Source of the DNA: an uncultured Treponema sp.
GTDB lineage: Bacteria > Spirochaetota > Spirochaetia > Treponematales > Treponemataceae
Assembly: GCA_937877515.1 (NCBI GenBank)
Contig: CALFIX010000010.1
Coordinates: forward strand, 60,221 to 124,220
Reading direction: 5' to 3'
Length of the DNA: 64,000 nucleotides
In this document: positions 54,505 through 61,686 of the stretch, in pieces
How positions within the stretch are numbered: position 1 is the first letter of the stretch
Layout: every line of letters starts with the position of its first letter
Translations under genes and position numbers: made by a program
Notes under the pieces: model-generated
Databases searched by the model: none
What the model was told of the DNA's origin: nothing
Seen by the model: the letters and a program-made list of their open reading frames with translations, nothing else

Positions 54505-55056
54505 CGTAAACTTATCGGACTTGGAACAGCTGCAACACGTCATACATTCATTCCTTATCTTCTTAAAAGAGGATATATCGAGCTGCAAAAGAAGAATCTT
54601 ATCTGTACGGAACTTGGCTCTTTATTGCTCAAGGCTGTACGTTCTTCTTCGATTAAATCACTGGCAGACATTTCAACAACAACTGACTGGGAAGAAAGAA
54701 TGAATGATAATCCAGACAAATACCTTGATGATATAAAGACTTTTGTTCGTGATTCAGTTTCGCAGAATGTTCAGATTTCTGTACCAGTTGTAAAAAAAGA
54801 TTTTGTTACAGAATGCCCAGTCTGTGGAAATGAAATCAGAAAAGGAAAAATGAACTGGTATTGCTCAGGATATAAAGAAGGCTGCGATTTTAATATTTGG
54901 GAAAAAATAGCCGGAGCAAAGCTTTCTGAAAAAGATGTGATTGCTTTATGTGAGGGTAAAAAAACAGGAATCAAACACTGTATCAGCAAAGCTGGAAAAG
55001 CATTTGATTGTAAGTTTGAACTTGATGATAAATATCAAATCAGGTTTGCATTTTAA

Positions 55057-55347
55057 AGTTACTTAAAAAATGAGGGAAGAATGGATTTGTTTGAGCGAGA
55101 AGATTTTGAGAAAAAAGAATAGAAAAATAGAAATCTACTTATTTAAATTGTACTCAATGGTTTTGTTTTCGTTTGAGTATAATCGCCATAAAAACGAAGT
55201 CGCAGGAGCGGGTGACGTGAACGATGAAGTTCTTCTGCTGATTAAATTAACGTCAAAGTGTGGTGTTGTCGGATTCTACCATACCCAAACAATTCGGCTT
55301 ATATTAAAAAGTACGACCGACACGTGTCGGTTCAAAGAGGTAAAAAA
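55057..55347. other. Gene-poor stretch
   Basis: Only short frames without credible start sites. It holds palindrome copy 6. A frame from 55157 (MVLFSFEYNRHKNEVAGAGD) cannot be excluded but has no family or ribosome-binding site I can support. Confidence 0.5.
55316..55331. repeat. Palindrome copy 6 (ACCGACACGTGTCGGT)
   Basis: Perfect copy ending 16 bases before the GTG start at 55348; an AGAGG ribosome-binding site lies between. Confidence 0.88.
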
Positions 55348-55515
55348 GTGATTAGGATTTGTAAAACCTGTGCGTTCTTACATCAAACTTTTAAGGAGAG
55401 TAATTTTATCTGTTCAATTAATAAACTGAAATATCCGTACAGTCCGGGATATTATTTGAAAAATCCGCAGCAATCAGCTTGTCGATATTATCAGGAAAAA
55501 GGAGTTACAAAATGA
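55348..55515 (+). CDS. Small cysteine-rich protein
   Basis: 55 residues from GTG 55348 after AGAGG. Four or more cysteines in a C-x2-C ... C ... C layout (ICKTCAFLHQTFKESNFICS and QSACRYYQ), which suggests a small metal-binding protein. Its TGA overlaps the next ATG (ATGA), supporting real translation and coupling with the DUF4406 gene. Confidence 0.65.
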   Translation: MIRICKTCAFLHQTFKESNFICSINKLKYPYSPGYYLKNPQQSACRYYQEKGVTK

Positions 55516-55934
55516 AGATTTATGTAGCAGGAAAAATTACTGGAGAAGAGAGGAGTGCGGTTGAGAAGAAATTTCAGGCTGCTAAAGAACTTCTTGTTAA
55601 TAAAGGTCATTCTGTTTTCATTCCAACTGTTCTACCAGATTACAAAGATGTAAGCCATGAAGATTATCTTTATATCTGCTATTCAATGATTGATGTTTGC
55701 GATGCCGTCTATATGCTTGATAACTGGCAAAACAGTAAAGGTGCAAGAATGGAGCTTCAGCACGCTGCCGATTTTGATAAACAGATTATTTATCAGGATG
55801 AAAAAACAAGAGAACATAATTATCCGAATTACGCATGGACTAATTATCATAAAGAAACTTCTATTCGTTCTTTAATTGATGATGTATTTCAGCGACTTGA
55901 TGAAAACAGGAAGAAACAGCATGAGTTATTGTAG
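55512..55934 (+). CDS. DUF4406 (nucleoside deoxyribosyltransferase-like) protein
   Basis: 140 residues from ATG 55512. The pattern MKIYVAGKITG, HSVFIPTVLP, HEDYLYICYSMIDVCDAVYM, NSKGARMELQHAADF matches DUF4406, which is related to nucleoside 2-deoxyribosyltransferases and found mostly in phages and mobile elements. It may act on nucleotides or signalling nucleotides. Coupled to both neighbours by overlaps. Confidence 0.85.
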   Translation: MKIYVAGKITGEERSAVEKKFQAAKELLVNKGHSVFIPTVLPDYKDVSHEDYLYICYSMIDVCDAVYMLDNWQNSKGARMELQHAADFDKQIIYQDEKTREHNYPNYAWTNYHKETSIRSLIDDVFQRLDENRKKQHELL

Positions 55935-56208
55935 ATTCTGCGGTACAGAAATCAGTTATACCAGAACTGCTAACGGTAAATGGCTTCCTTATGATGTTAC
56001 TGGGCAACCTCATTTTTGTCAGGAAGATAAAAAAAATGCCCCTGTAAAATCAGGCTTAAAAGTCTGTGCAAAATGCGGAAAACCTGTTTTTATGATGAAG
56101 CGTAAAAAGATTGATTACACAACGCTTACAGAACACGTTTGTAAAAAAGCTGATATTACAAGATATTCAAAATACTTGGAAAAACAAAAGAGGATAAAGA
56201 AATGTTAA
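55921..56208 (+). CDS. Small zinc-ribbon protein
   Basis: 95 residues from ATG 55921, overlapping the previous gene by 14 bases. Two metal-binding pairs are visible: YCRFCGTEI and VCAKCGKPVF, with extra Cys/His in PHFCQED and EHVCKK. A treble-clef or ribbon type small protein typical of mobile elements. Function unknown. Confidence 0.75.
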   Translation: MSYCRFCGTEISYTRTANGKWLPYDVTGQPHFCQEDKKNAPVKSGLKVCAKCGKPVFMMKRKKIDYTTLTEHVCKKADITRYSKYLEKQKRIKKC

Positions 56209-56300
56209 AGATTTTGAAAAAGATTATTTCGTTTGTATATGAATTCTTTTATGCGGTATTTTATGTTTTAATTATTGAAGCAAGATATAGAGGTTGTTAG
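56202..56300 (+). CDS. 32-residue hydrophobic peptide
   Basis: ATG 56202, overlapping the previous stop, encodes MLKILKKIISFVYEFFYAVF and ends EARYRGC. Basic start and a single hydrophobic helix suggest a small membrane peptide. An AGAGGA site lies about 10 bases upstream. It ends at a terminator. Confidence 0.5.
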   Translation: MLKILKKIISFVYEFFYAVFYVLIIEARYRGC

Positions 56301-56336
56301 AAAATTAGTTCCGACTGTAAGCCGGATCTAATTTTC
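56299..56336. terminator. Terminator between convergent genes
   Basis: AGAAAATTAG plus TCCG pair with CGGA plus CTAATTTTCT, with one mismatch. It ends the small-gene run and the minus lipoprotein gene. Confidence 0.75.
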
Positions 56337-56340
56337 TAAT

Positions 56341-56736
56341 TTAATCTTCTTCCTTTGCGTATAAACCTTCACCGTCATAAATTAACTTAAAAGTCCAGAA
56401 ATCAGCAAAGCGGATTGGACTTTTATAGCCAGTTGAAACATCAATCGGTTTTTCAATTCCAGAAGTGTAATATCTTGTACCTGTAAATTTTACTCCATAA
56501 TTTCCGCTATCGATTTCAATTAAGATAGAATTGCCAGATTTTAATTTACCATTCCAAACAGAAACATAATTATCATTTGTAGCTCCGCTTGAAACGTAAA
56601 TATTTGTAATTACATCTTCATAGTTTGCATTATAGCTGGAATTGACCGCCCGAAGATTTGAATATGCACGTTCAAGTTTACAGGCTGATATTAAAAAGAG
56701 AATAATTCCAAAAATAAAAAATCTGTGTAGTTTCAT
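56341..56736 (-). CDS. Small lipoprotein
   Basis: 131 residues. The signal MKLHRFFIFGIILFLISAC has lipobox LISAC. The mature domain is beta-rich (NIYVSSGATNDNYVSVWNGK; GNYGVKFTGTRYYTSGIEKP). 4 bases downstream of the coiled-coil membrane protein. Unknown role; perhaps a surface-exclusion or envelope component. Confidence 0.78.
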   Translation of the reverse strand: MKLHRFFIFGIILFLISACKLERAYSNLRAVNSSYNANYEDVITNIYVSSGATNDNYVSVWNGKLKSGNSILIEIDSGNYGVKFTGTRYYTSGIEKPIDVSTGYKSPIRFADFWTFKLIYDGEGLYAKEED

Positions 56737-56740
56737 ATTT

Positions 56741-57664
56741 CTAGAATATAACTTGTGCTATAAAACTTGCAATACAAGTTGCTGCGACAAGATAATAAAT
56801 CAGGTCTTTCTTTATGATTTTCTTTGATTTTACTTCAGGAACTTTTTCAATTAACTTTTTATTCTGTTCCTGACATTGCTTTAGAAAGTCCAAAGATTGA
56901 TTTTTTATAATTTCAATATCTTTCTGACATTTTTCTGTAAATTCTTTTATCAGGTCATTTGCTTTAGCTTTAAGATTATTCTGCTGTACAGTTGTTCCAT
57001 TAAGTAAAGAATCAGAAGCTTCTTCAAGTTTTGTATCAAACAAAGCCTTAATATCTCTGACAGAATTTTCATATTTTTCTGAATATTGCTGATAAACTGT
57101 TTCAAGACTTTCTGTATATTTTGAAAGATGATTTTCAATAATTTCATTTTCAACTTTCAAATCATCAACACGTTTTCTCATATTATCAAGTTCAGAAGTC
57201 AAAAGGTCATTTAGATTTTTTAAAATATTTTCAACATTTATTCTGAAACTTGCTTGGTCTGCTCTTTCTTTCTGAAGCTGCTGGTCAAGCATTCTGTTCT
57301 GCTTGGTCATATCAGCGTTTTTTATCTGCTCCTGTAAATAGTTTTCATAGCTTTCTGTTGCATTTATTTTTTTGGATAATTCTTTTGTAGAATCAATAAG
57401 TGCATTAAACTTTTCCAAAGTGGTATTCTGAAAACTATCAAGTGCAAATCTTTTATCAGCAATAAGTTTATCTGTAACCTCTCTAAGCTCTTCAATATCT
57501 TTTGTACATTCAGTAAGAATCATAAGAAAGTTTTCTGCTTTTGTACGGTCGATTGTAATCATGTTTGCCGGATTTTCTTTCTGCTCTGTAACTTCTTCTT
57601 TTTTTTCTTCCTGAATATTTTCCTGTGATTGCACAGATTTATTTGCATTTGTTGTCATTGTCAT
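56741..57664 (-). CDS. Coiled-coil protein with C-terminal membrane anchor
   Basis: 307 residues. An N-terminal acidic segment, then long coiled coils (about 35-270), then a single C-terminal transmembrane helix (DLIYYLVAATCIASFIAQVI). A tail-anchored scaffold-like protein. No family recognised. Upstream of the small lipoprotein on the same strand. Confidence 0.8.
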   Translation of the reverse strand: MTMTTNANKSVQSQENIQEEKKEEVTEQKENPANMITIDRTKAENFLMILTECTKDIEELREVTDKLIADKRFALDSFQNTTLEKFNALIDSTKELSKKINATESYENYLQEQIKNADMTKQNRMLDQQLQKERADQASFRINVENILKNLNDLLTSELDNMRKRVDDLKVENEIIENHLSKYTESLETVYQQYSEKYENSVRDIKALFDTKLEEASDSLLNGTTVQQNNLKAKANDLIKEFTEKCQKDIEIIKNQSLDFLKQCQEQNKKLIEKVPEVKSKKIIKKDLIYYLVAATCIASFIAQVIF

Positions 57665-57733
57665 TGTGTTAATCCTTGTATCCTTATAAAAACTGAGAAC
57701 TTACAACTAACTGTTGCAAGTTCTCAGAAAGTT

Positions 57734-58102
57734 TTATTTTTCATCTGAAAGATTTCTTTCAATTTTTACAGGTACACCGTTTTCCCAGTATTCCCTTGTA
57801 TCTCCACCTTTATCTGCGACTTCTTTAATCAATCCGTTTTCCCAGTATTCCCAGTGCATCGGATATTCGATAGCGGGTAAATTATCCTCAGAATGAATCA
57901 ATCCATCTTTATTGAAGTTATAGATAACTAAAACTTCTTTTCCATTGATTGTTTCCATTCTTGAATGTTTACCTGTCAAAACCTCGTCATTTGCAGAAAA
58001 CTGTTCAAGCTGATACTGTTTAAAAGGAGATGATGACTGCTGAAAGAGTTCATTCTCATTCCATGCAGCTTTTATTGCCATAATTTCATCTACGTCTGTC
58101 AT
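57734..58102 (-). CDS. MORN/YwqK-like repeat protein (1)
   Basis: 122 residues. Repeats of the form W-E-Y-W-x-N-G (MHWEYWENGLIKEVADKGGD, TREYWENGVPVKI) and HSEDNLPAIEY resemble YwqK/MORN-type beta repeats. It overlaps the next MORN-like gene by 1 base (TAATG), so the two are cotranslated. Such proteins sometimes act as antitoxin or envelope partners. Confidence 0.75.
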   Translation of the reverse strand: MTDVDEIMAIKAAWNENELFQQSSSPFKQYQLEQFSANDEVLTGKHSRMETINGKEVLVIYNFNKDGLIHSEDNLPAIEYPMHWEYWENGLIKEVADKGGDTREYWENGVPVKIERNLSDEK

Positions 58103-58416
58103 TATACCGCCTTTGCTTTTGCTTCTTCAGCTGTAACCTGTTTTCCGTTTAACCACCATTCTTCATAATTATCAACATTGTCGATAACGGCTGGTTCAAA
58201 CTCACAGTGTAAAACACCGTCTTTCCAATGTTCAATGTGAGTTGAATCTGGGGTAGAAATTGCTGGAAGAATTTCTCCATCTTCACTCTCTACATCATTT
58301 AATAAACCGTCTTTAATTCTTACGGTAAATTCACCTTCGATAATAAAATCGCCATTTGCGATTGATTTGTCTGACAGCAAAATTCTCTGATGCTGATATG
58401 ATTTGAAACTTTTCAT
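58102..58416 (-). CDS. MORN/YwqK-like repeat protein (2)
   Basis: 104 residues, same repeat type: HIEHWKDGVLHCEFEPAVID and NYEEWWLNGKQVTAEEAKAK. Probably arose by duplication with its neighbour. No further motif. Confidence 0.75.
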   Translation of the reverse strand: MKSFKSYQHQRILLSDKSIANGDFIIEGEFTVRIKDGLLNDVESEDGEILPAISTPDSTHIEHWKDGVLHCEFEPAVIDNVDNYEEWWLNGKQVTAEEAKAKAV

Positions 58417-58450
58417 TTTTTTACTCCTAAAAAATACCCGTTTTACCTTT

Positions 58451-58648
58451 TTACAAATATCTTTGTGAAAAAGGATTTTGTTTCATTATTTGCTTTGCAT
58501 TTAATTCTAAAGATATTTCATTTGCTTTCTTTAAAATATCCTCAATAAAAATACTTAAATCGTCTAAGTCCGTTACATTTAGAACTGAATTAAGCATTTC
58601 AACACTTTTTGAATCCAGTTCGATTGGAACTGTAATCGTTTCAGTCAT
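58451..58648 (-). CDS. Small helical protein
   Basis: 65 residues from ATG 58648 (MTETITVPIELDSKSVEMLN). The beta-strand plus helices pattern is reminiscent of RHH-like or antitoxin-like proteins, but it is not conclusive. It overlaps the SSB-like gene by 8 bases. Confidence 0.6.
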   Translation of the reverse strand: MTETITVPIELDSKSVEMLNSVLNVTDLDDLSIFIEDILKKANEISLELNAKQIMKQNPFSQRYL

Positions 58649-58988
58649 TTTTATTTTCACCGTAAGTTTGCGAAAATACTGGCAGCAATTCTACCATTTC
58701 TGCCCGGACAAAATAATGTGGTACTCTGTTACCATTTTTGTCTTTGATGTATTTTTGTCGCATACTTCCGTAAACATTAACCTCCTTATTCTCTACAAGA
58801 TATTTATTGATAAAACTTGCCTGTTCTTTCGGATAATTTACCGAAAAATATGTAGGCTCAATATTTTGGTAAGGCAAACCAATATCAACAACTGTAAATA
58901 CAGCGACAGGAACAGGCTCATTGTTAATTGTAATCAGCTTCATTTCTGCCGCTTTAGTGATTTTTCCGTGAATCATAATCTGGTTCAT
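58641..58988 (-). CDS. SSB-like OB-fold protein
   Basis: 115 residues. The OB-fold order is visible: MNQIMIHGKITKAAEMKLIT, VPVAVFTVVDIGLPYQ, INKYLVENKEVNVYGSMRQK and HYFVRAEMVELLP. It is shorter and more divergent than the second SSB at 59262-59711 and lacks an acidic tail. It may bind single-stranded DNA during replication or transfer. Confidence 0.75.
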   Translation of the reverse strand: MNQIMIHGKITKAAEMKLITINNEPVPVAVFTVVDIGLPYQNIEPTYFSVNYPKEQASFINKYLVENKEVNVYGSMRQKYIKDKNGNRVPHYFVRAEMVELLPVFSQTYGENKND

Positions 58989-58989
58989 T

Positions 58990-59262
58990 TCACTTAATTC
59001 CTATCAGTATTTTTATAACAATTAAAATCAAGGCAAAATAAAACGATGTTGTTATTGCCCTGCTTTTCCAGTTCCAGTAGTCCGCATGGTTATAACGAAA
59101 AAGATAATTTGTAATATGAAAAAAAATTGTTCCAAGAATTATCAAAACCAATATAGCCAGCGGGGTAAAATGCTTGTTCAGGAAAAAGAACAAGTAAGCC
59201 ATTTTTCTTTCAACATAGCGTGTAATAGGTTTTAGTAATTGAAAAATGACTTGTTTTTTCAT
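58990..59262 (-). CDS. Two-span membrane protein
   Basis: 90 residues with two hydrophobic segments (AILVLIILGTIFFHITNYLF and TSFYFALILIVIKILIGI). Start ATG overlaps the SSB stop (TAATG). Unknown; could be an entry-exclusion or replication-membrane protein. Confidence 0.7.
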   Translation of the reverse strand: MKKQVIFQLLKPITRYVERKMAYLFFFLNKHFTPLAILVLIILGTIFFHITNYLFRYNHADYWNWKSRAITTSFYFALILIVIKILIGIK

Positions 59263-59711
59263 TAGAAGATATCACTTTCAGACATTTCACCAGAATACAT
59301 TTCCGCAAGCTGTTCTTCTGTAAGTTCGTAAGATGTGTTTTCATCAGCAGCAGGAGCAGAAATTGAATCTGCATCAGATTTTTTAGAATCATAAATAATC
59401 TGGATTTTAAGAACAGAAATTCTGGTATCGTTGTGTTTAACACCGTCTTTTTCCCATTTGTTCTGATGAATACAACCTTCGATAAGAATCTTCTGACCCT
59501 TCAATAATTTTGGAAGCATTTTTTCTGCAAAAGTTCCATAAATAGCAAGAGGAAAGAAGTCAGCCTTATTTTCATAAGTACCATCAGCTTTCTTTACGCT
59601 GTAATTTGATGCAATCGAAAAACTTGCAACACTAAGGTTAGTTGAAGTTCTTTTCAGTTCTGCATCCCGTACTACATGACCGTATAAAAAAACTTTGTTC
59701 AGGTCTGTCAT
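59262..59711 (-). CDS. ssb: Single-stranded DNA-binding protein
   Basis: 149 residues. SSB OB-fold (LNKVFLYGHVVRDAELKRTS, NYSVKKADGTYENKADFFPL, KILIEGCIHQNKWEKDGVKH) followed by an acidic C-terminal tail ending MSESDIF, close to the DDxPF partner-binding tip. It coats single-stranded DNA during element replication or after transfer. Confidence 0.9.
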   Translation of the reverse strand: MTDLNKVFLYGHVVRDAELKRTSTNLSVASFSIASNYSVKKADGTYENKADFFPLAIYGTFAEKMLPKLLKGQKILIEGCIHQNKWEKDGVKHNDTRISVLKIQIIYDSKKSDADSISAPAADENTSYELTEEQLAEMYSGEMSESDIF

Positions 59712-59734
59712 TTAAAACTCCTTGTGGTGAACCG

Positions 59735-59750
59735 ACCGACACGTGTCGGT
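59735..59750. repeat. Palindrome copy 7 (ACCGACACGTGTCGGT)
   Basis: In the 40-base gap upstream of ssb and downstream of the small membrane-protein gene, extended by GAACCGACC and TTC. Confidence 0.88.
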
Positions 59751-59751
59751 T

Positions 59752-59994
59752 CTAAAATATATTTTTAATTCTTATAACAATTCCCATAATGAAAATCGCA
59801 AAGATTAAAAGCCAGCATAAAATCCTGACTGACCAGACAAGCTGGTATTGAAAAGACTGGTGTCTAAAATTTTTGATAAAAAGTTTTACAATGTCTTTTA
59901 TGAGCTTTGGTTTGTCAGTTTCATCTTCATTTGAAAAAGAATTAACTTCTTCAAACATTTTTAAAAATTCATTTTTATATTTTTTCCCAAACAT
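59752..59994 (-). CDS. Small single-span membrane protein
   Basis: 80 residues, a basic N-terminus and one C-terminal hydrophobic span (VRILCWLLIFAIFIMGIVIR). It follows the initiator gene by 9 bases. Unknown role. Confidence 0.65.
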   Translation of the reverse strand: MFGKKYKNEFLKMFEEVNSFSNEDETDKPKLIKDIVKLFIKNFRHQSFQYQLVWSVRILCWLLIFAIFIMGIVIRIKNIF

Positions 59995-60650
59995 AGAATT
60001 CTCCTATGCCGTTATTCCGTATTTTCGATAAATAGCATTTATTCTGTTTTGAAAATCAGTTCTCAAAGCTGGGCTTTGGATAACGCTTGAAATACCATAA
60101 GAAGCCTGTCTTTCAAGTTCTGCCTGATATTCTTTTTCAAAATCTTTTCGTTTTTCTTCTGACAGATTTGCAATCTGTTTGTGAATATCAACTTTTGCTT
60201 TATCAAAACTGTCATTCATATCAAAACCGCAGCAAGAACAATTCTCGTACATTTCAGTTCTTGCACCACAAACAGGACAAACTGCAAGTTTGGAAGTATG
60301 ATTTTCAGATTTTTGTAATGTCAAAACAAAATCCTGCATGATATTTGGCGATTTTGCCATTTTGTAATACATATTTGTCAGCGATTTAGGTTTCTTTTCA
60401 TTTGCCCTATCAAATACAAAATGCAGATAATCCAATATTTCACCTGTTGAAAGTTCAAATTGTTTAGAAAGTTCCTGTATTTCCGGCACAAAACTGTCAT
60501 CAAAAACAAGATGCCCACCAAAAAGTTTTTTTAATTCTGTAAATATAGGCTCTGCTTCTGCTTTTATTTCTGACTGTACTTTCTTCTGTTCCAATTTTGG
60601 ATCAGAAGAAGTATCAGAATTTATATCAGCTTTATTATCAAATTTATTAT

Positions 60651-60824
60651 TGGGTCTAAATTCTTGACCCGTGCGGGTACAAAATTTTGACCCGGCGGGT
60701 ACGGAATTTTGACCCGTGCGGGTACAATTTCTTGACCCGTCAATTTCATTTACGGGTACGGAATTTTGACCCGTAAAATCTTCTGAAACAGTTTCTTCAT
60801 TTGCGGGTACAATTTCTTGACCCG
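60651..60824. repeat. Iteron array inside the initiator gene, likely oriV
   Basis: Six 21-bp units with inverted ends CGGGT...ACCCG: 60651-60671 (degenerate left arm), 60674-60694, 60696-60716, 60719-60739, 60753-60773 and 60804-60824. The common form is CGGGTACAAAATTTTGACCCG or variants with GG or TTTC in the middle. Steps are 23, 22, 23, 34 and 51 bp, close to whole helical turns. The frame of the repeats changes between units, so conservation is at the DNA level. Confidence 0.88.
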
Positions 60825-61077
60825 CATTATTTGGCTGTCTTGACCAAGCTGTATAATAAAGACAGAAGTGTTGTGCCCCCTGTGCATTTTTCTGTTTATC
60901 AAAAGCCGTGTAATTTTTTACATCTTTTTTGATAACTAAACCTTTTTTGACAAGGCTCTGGAGAGTGGTAAGGACAGTTTCTTTAGAAAGATTGGTGTTT
61001 GCCATGATGTATTTAATTGAGCCATAAAAGCACGAGCGACCATCCTGACAAAATCCGTGAATAAGAGCATATATAAT

Positions 61078-61207
61078 GACTCGTTCTGCAAAAGTATCAG
61101 GTTCCCAAAGCTTACACTATATATAAGGTTTATTACCAGTCGCGTCCGCTATATATAGTGCAGATTTCTCATTTATTTCAACTTCTTCCACTTTTGCAGA
61201 CTGAATC
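61078..61207 (-). mobile_element. 130-bp MITE-like insertion
   Basis: Terminal inverted repeats GACTCGTTCTGCAAAAGT (61078-61095) and, on the minus strand, GATTCAGTCTGCAAAAGT (from 61207), 15 of 18 matching. It is flanked by 7-bp target duplications ATATAAT (61071-61077 and 61208-61214). Internal inverted repeat CACTATATATA/TATATATAGTG. No coding capacity for a transposase. It disrupts the initiator gene. Confidence 0.85.
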
Positions 61208-61316
61208 ATATAATCAGTTCATTACTTTTAAGTTTAAGTTTTCTCGTCATAAAACTTTGTATACTGAAAAAGCAATCTTTTTCATCTTCTAAATCTTCCA
61301 TACCACCCTTCTCTTC

Positions 61317-61556
61317 TTATTTTTTTAATTCTTTACTTTTTATTTCAGAAACAATTTTTTTAATGTTTTCCTGCAAGCCCATGAATTTACTTTCAGAAAT
61401 CTTTGTAGAAAGATATGGTGAAAAAATTGCCGTGATTTTTCCAACATAATCTTCTGTACTGCTATTTTCTCTTTCATAAGCTTTAGCTTCTCTCTGCTGT
61501 GTTATAACAGAAACAAAACCAAAGTCATGAATCTTCTGTTCAAGCGACATTCCCAT
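61317..61556 (-). CDS. Small helical protein upstream of the initiator
   Basis: 79 residues from ATG 61556 (MGMSLEQKIHDFGFVSVITQ) with GGGGAG before it. Charged and helical with no recognised family. Its ATG overlaps the stop of an upstream 39-residue ORF (TAATG). Confidence 0.7.
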   Translation of the reverse strand: MGMSLEQKIHDFGFVSVITQQREAKAYERENSSTEDYVGKITAIFSPYLSTKISESKFMGLQENIKKIVSEIKSKELKK

Positions 61557-61675
61557 TATTTTCTCCCCTTTACAAGATTCAAAAGCAATCTGTAAAGCTG
61601 GTAGCCAGCTTCCCGGCAAAGAATTCTTAGAGTTCGCTGCTTGATATAAGATGTAGTTTTATTTTTTTTATTCAA
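61556..61675 (-). CDS. 39-residue ORF coupled to the next gene
   Basis: TTG start at 61675 with GGGGAG six bases upstream, encoding a basic peptide (SYIKQRTLRILCREAGYQLY). The stop overlaps the downstream ATG. Spacing and coupling favour a real gene, but it may be only a leader. Confidence 0.45.
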   Translation of the reverse strand: MNKKNKTTSYIKQRTLRILCREAGYQLYRLLLNLVKGRK

Positions 61676-61686
61676 AACAAACTCCC

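Larger units (their letters stand above)
53164..55056 (+). pseudogene. N-terminally truncated type IA DNA topoisomerase (TopB/TraE-like)
   Basis: The frame opens after TAG at 53161 and runs 630 codons. It starts inside MITE sequence, then continues into the TOPRIM core IIIATDADREGEIIARE. Following are the catalytic tyrosine region CVSYPRTPSRVM, the LEAHHALIPLNP segment, and a C-terminal zinc ribbon (CPVCGNEIRKGKMNWYCSGY). About the first 90-100 residues, including the TOPRIM N-terminus and start, are missing. The first ATG (53428) would give a protein without TOPRIM. Conjugative elements commonly carry such a topoisomerase. Likely inactive. Confidence 0.88.
60004..61301 (-). pseudogene. DnaD-like replication initiator interrupted by a MITE
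   Basis: The intact reading would start at ATG 61301 (MEDLEDEKDCFFSIQSFMTR) with GGGTGG upstream, pass through LKLKSNELII and rejoin YALIHGFCQDGRSCFYGSIK after removing 130 bp plus a 7-bp duplication, giving about 386 residues. Domains: an N-terminal winged helix (TNLSKETVLTTLQSLVKKGL); a linker that contains the DNA iterons; a DnaD-like helical domain (FELSTGEILDYLHFVFDRAN; NMYYKMAKSPNIMQDF); and a zinc finger CPVCGARTEMYENCSCCGFD. It would load replication proteins at the element origin. Today a frameshift and TAG lie in the MITE. ATG 61005 could give a product lacking the first wing helices. Confidence 0.88.

Noticed and set aside
53428..55056. Topoisomerase as an intact gene from ATG 53428
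   Set aside because: It would lack the whole TOPRIM domain; the homologous frame extends upstream to the MITE junction.
55070..55351. Plus-strand ORF after the topoisomerase
   Set aside because: No ribosome-binding site, no family pattern, and it ends through a palindrome copy.
59521..59540. Second stray match to the MITE end in ssb
   Set aside because: It lies in conserved SSB coding sequence (GTFAEKM) with no insertion signs.
60651..60824. Repeat cluster that could suggest a CRISPR array
   Set aside because: Units are spaced irregularly, spacers are 1-30 bases and the array lies within a coding frame without cas genes; iterons explain it better.
53133..61147. Site-specific invertible cassette with its own invertase
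   Set aside because: The repeats are explained as MITE copies and no serine or second tyrosine recombinase lies between or beside them; inversion by homologous recombination is still possible.
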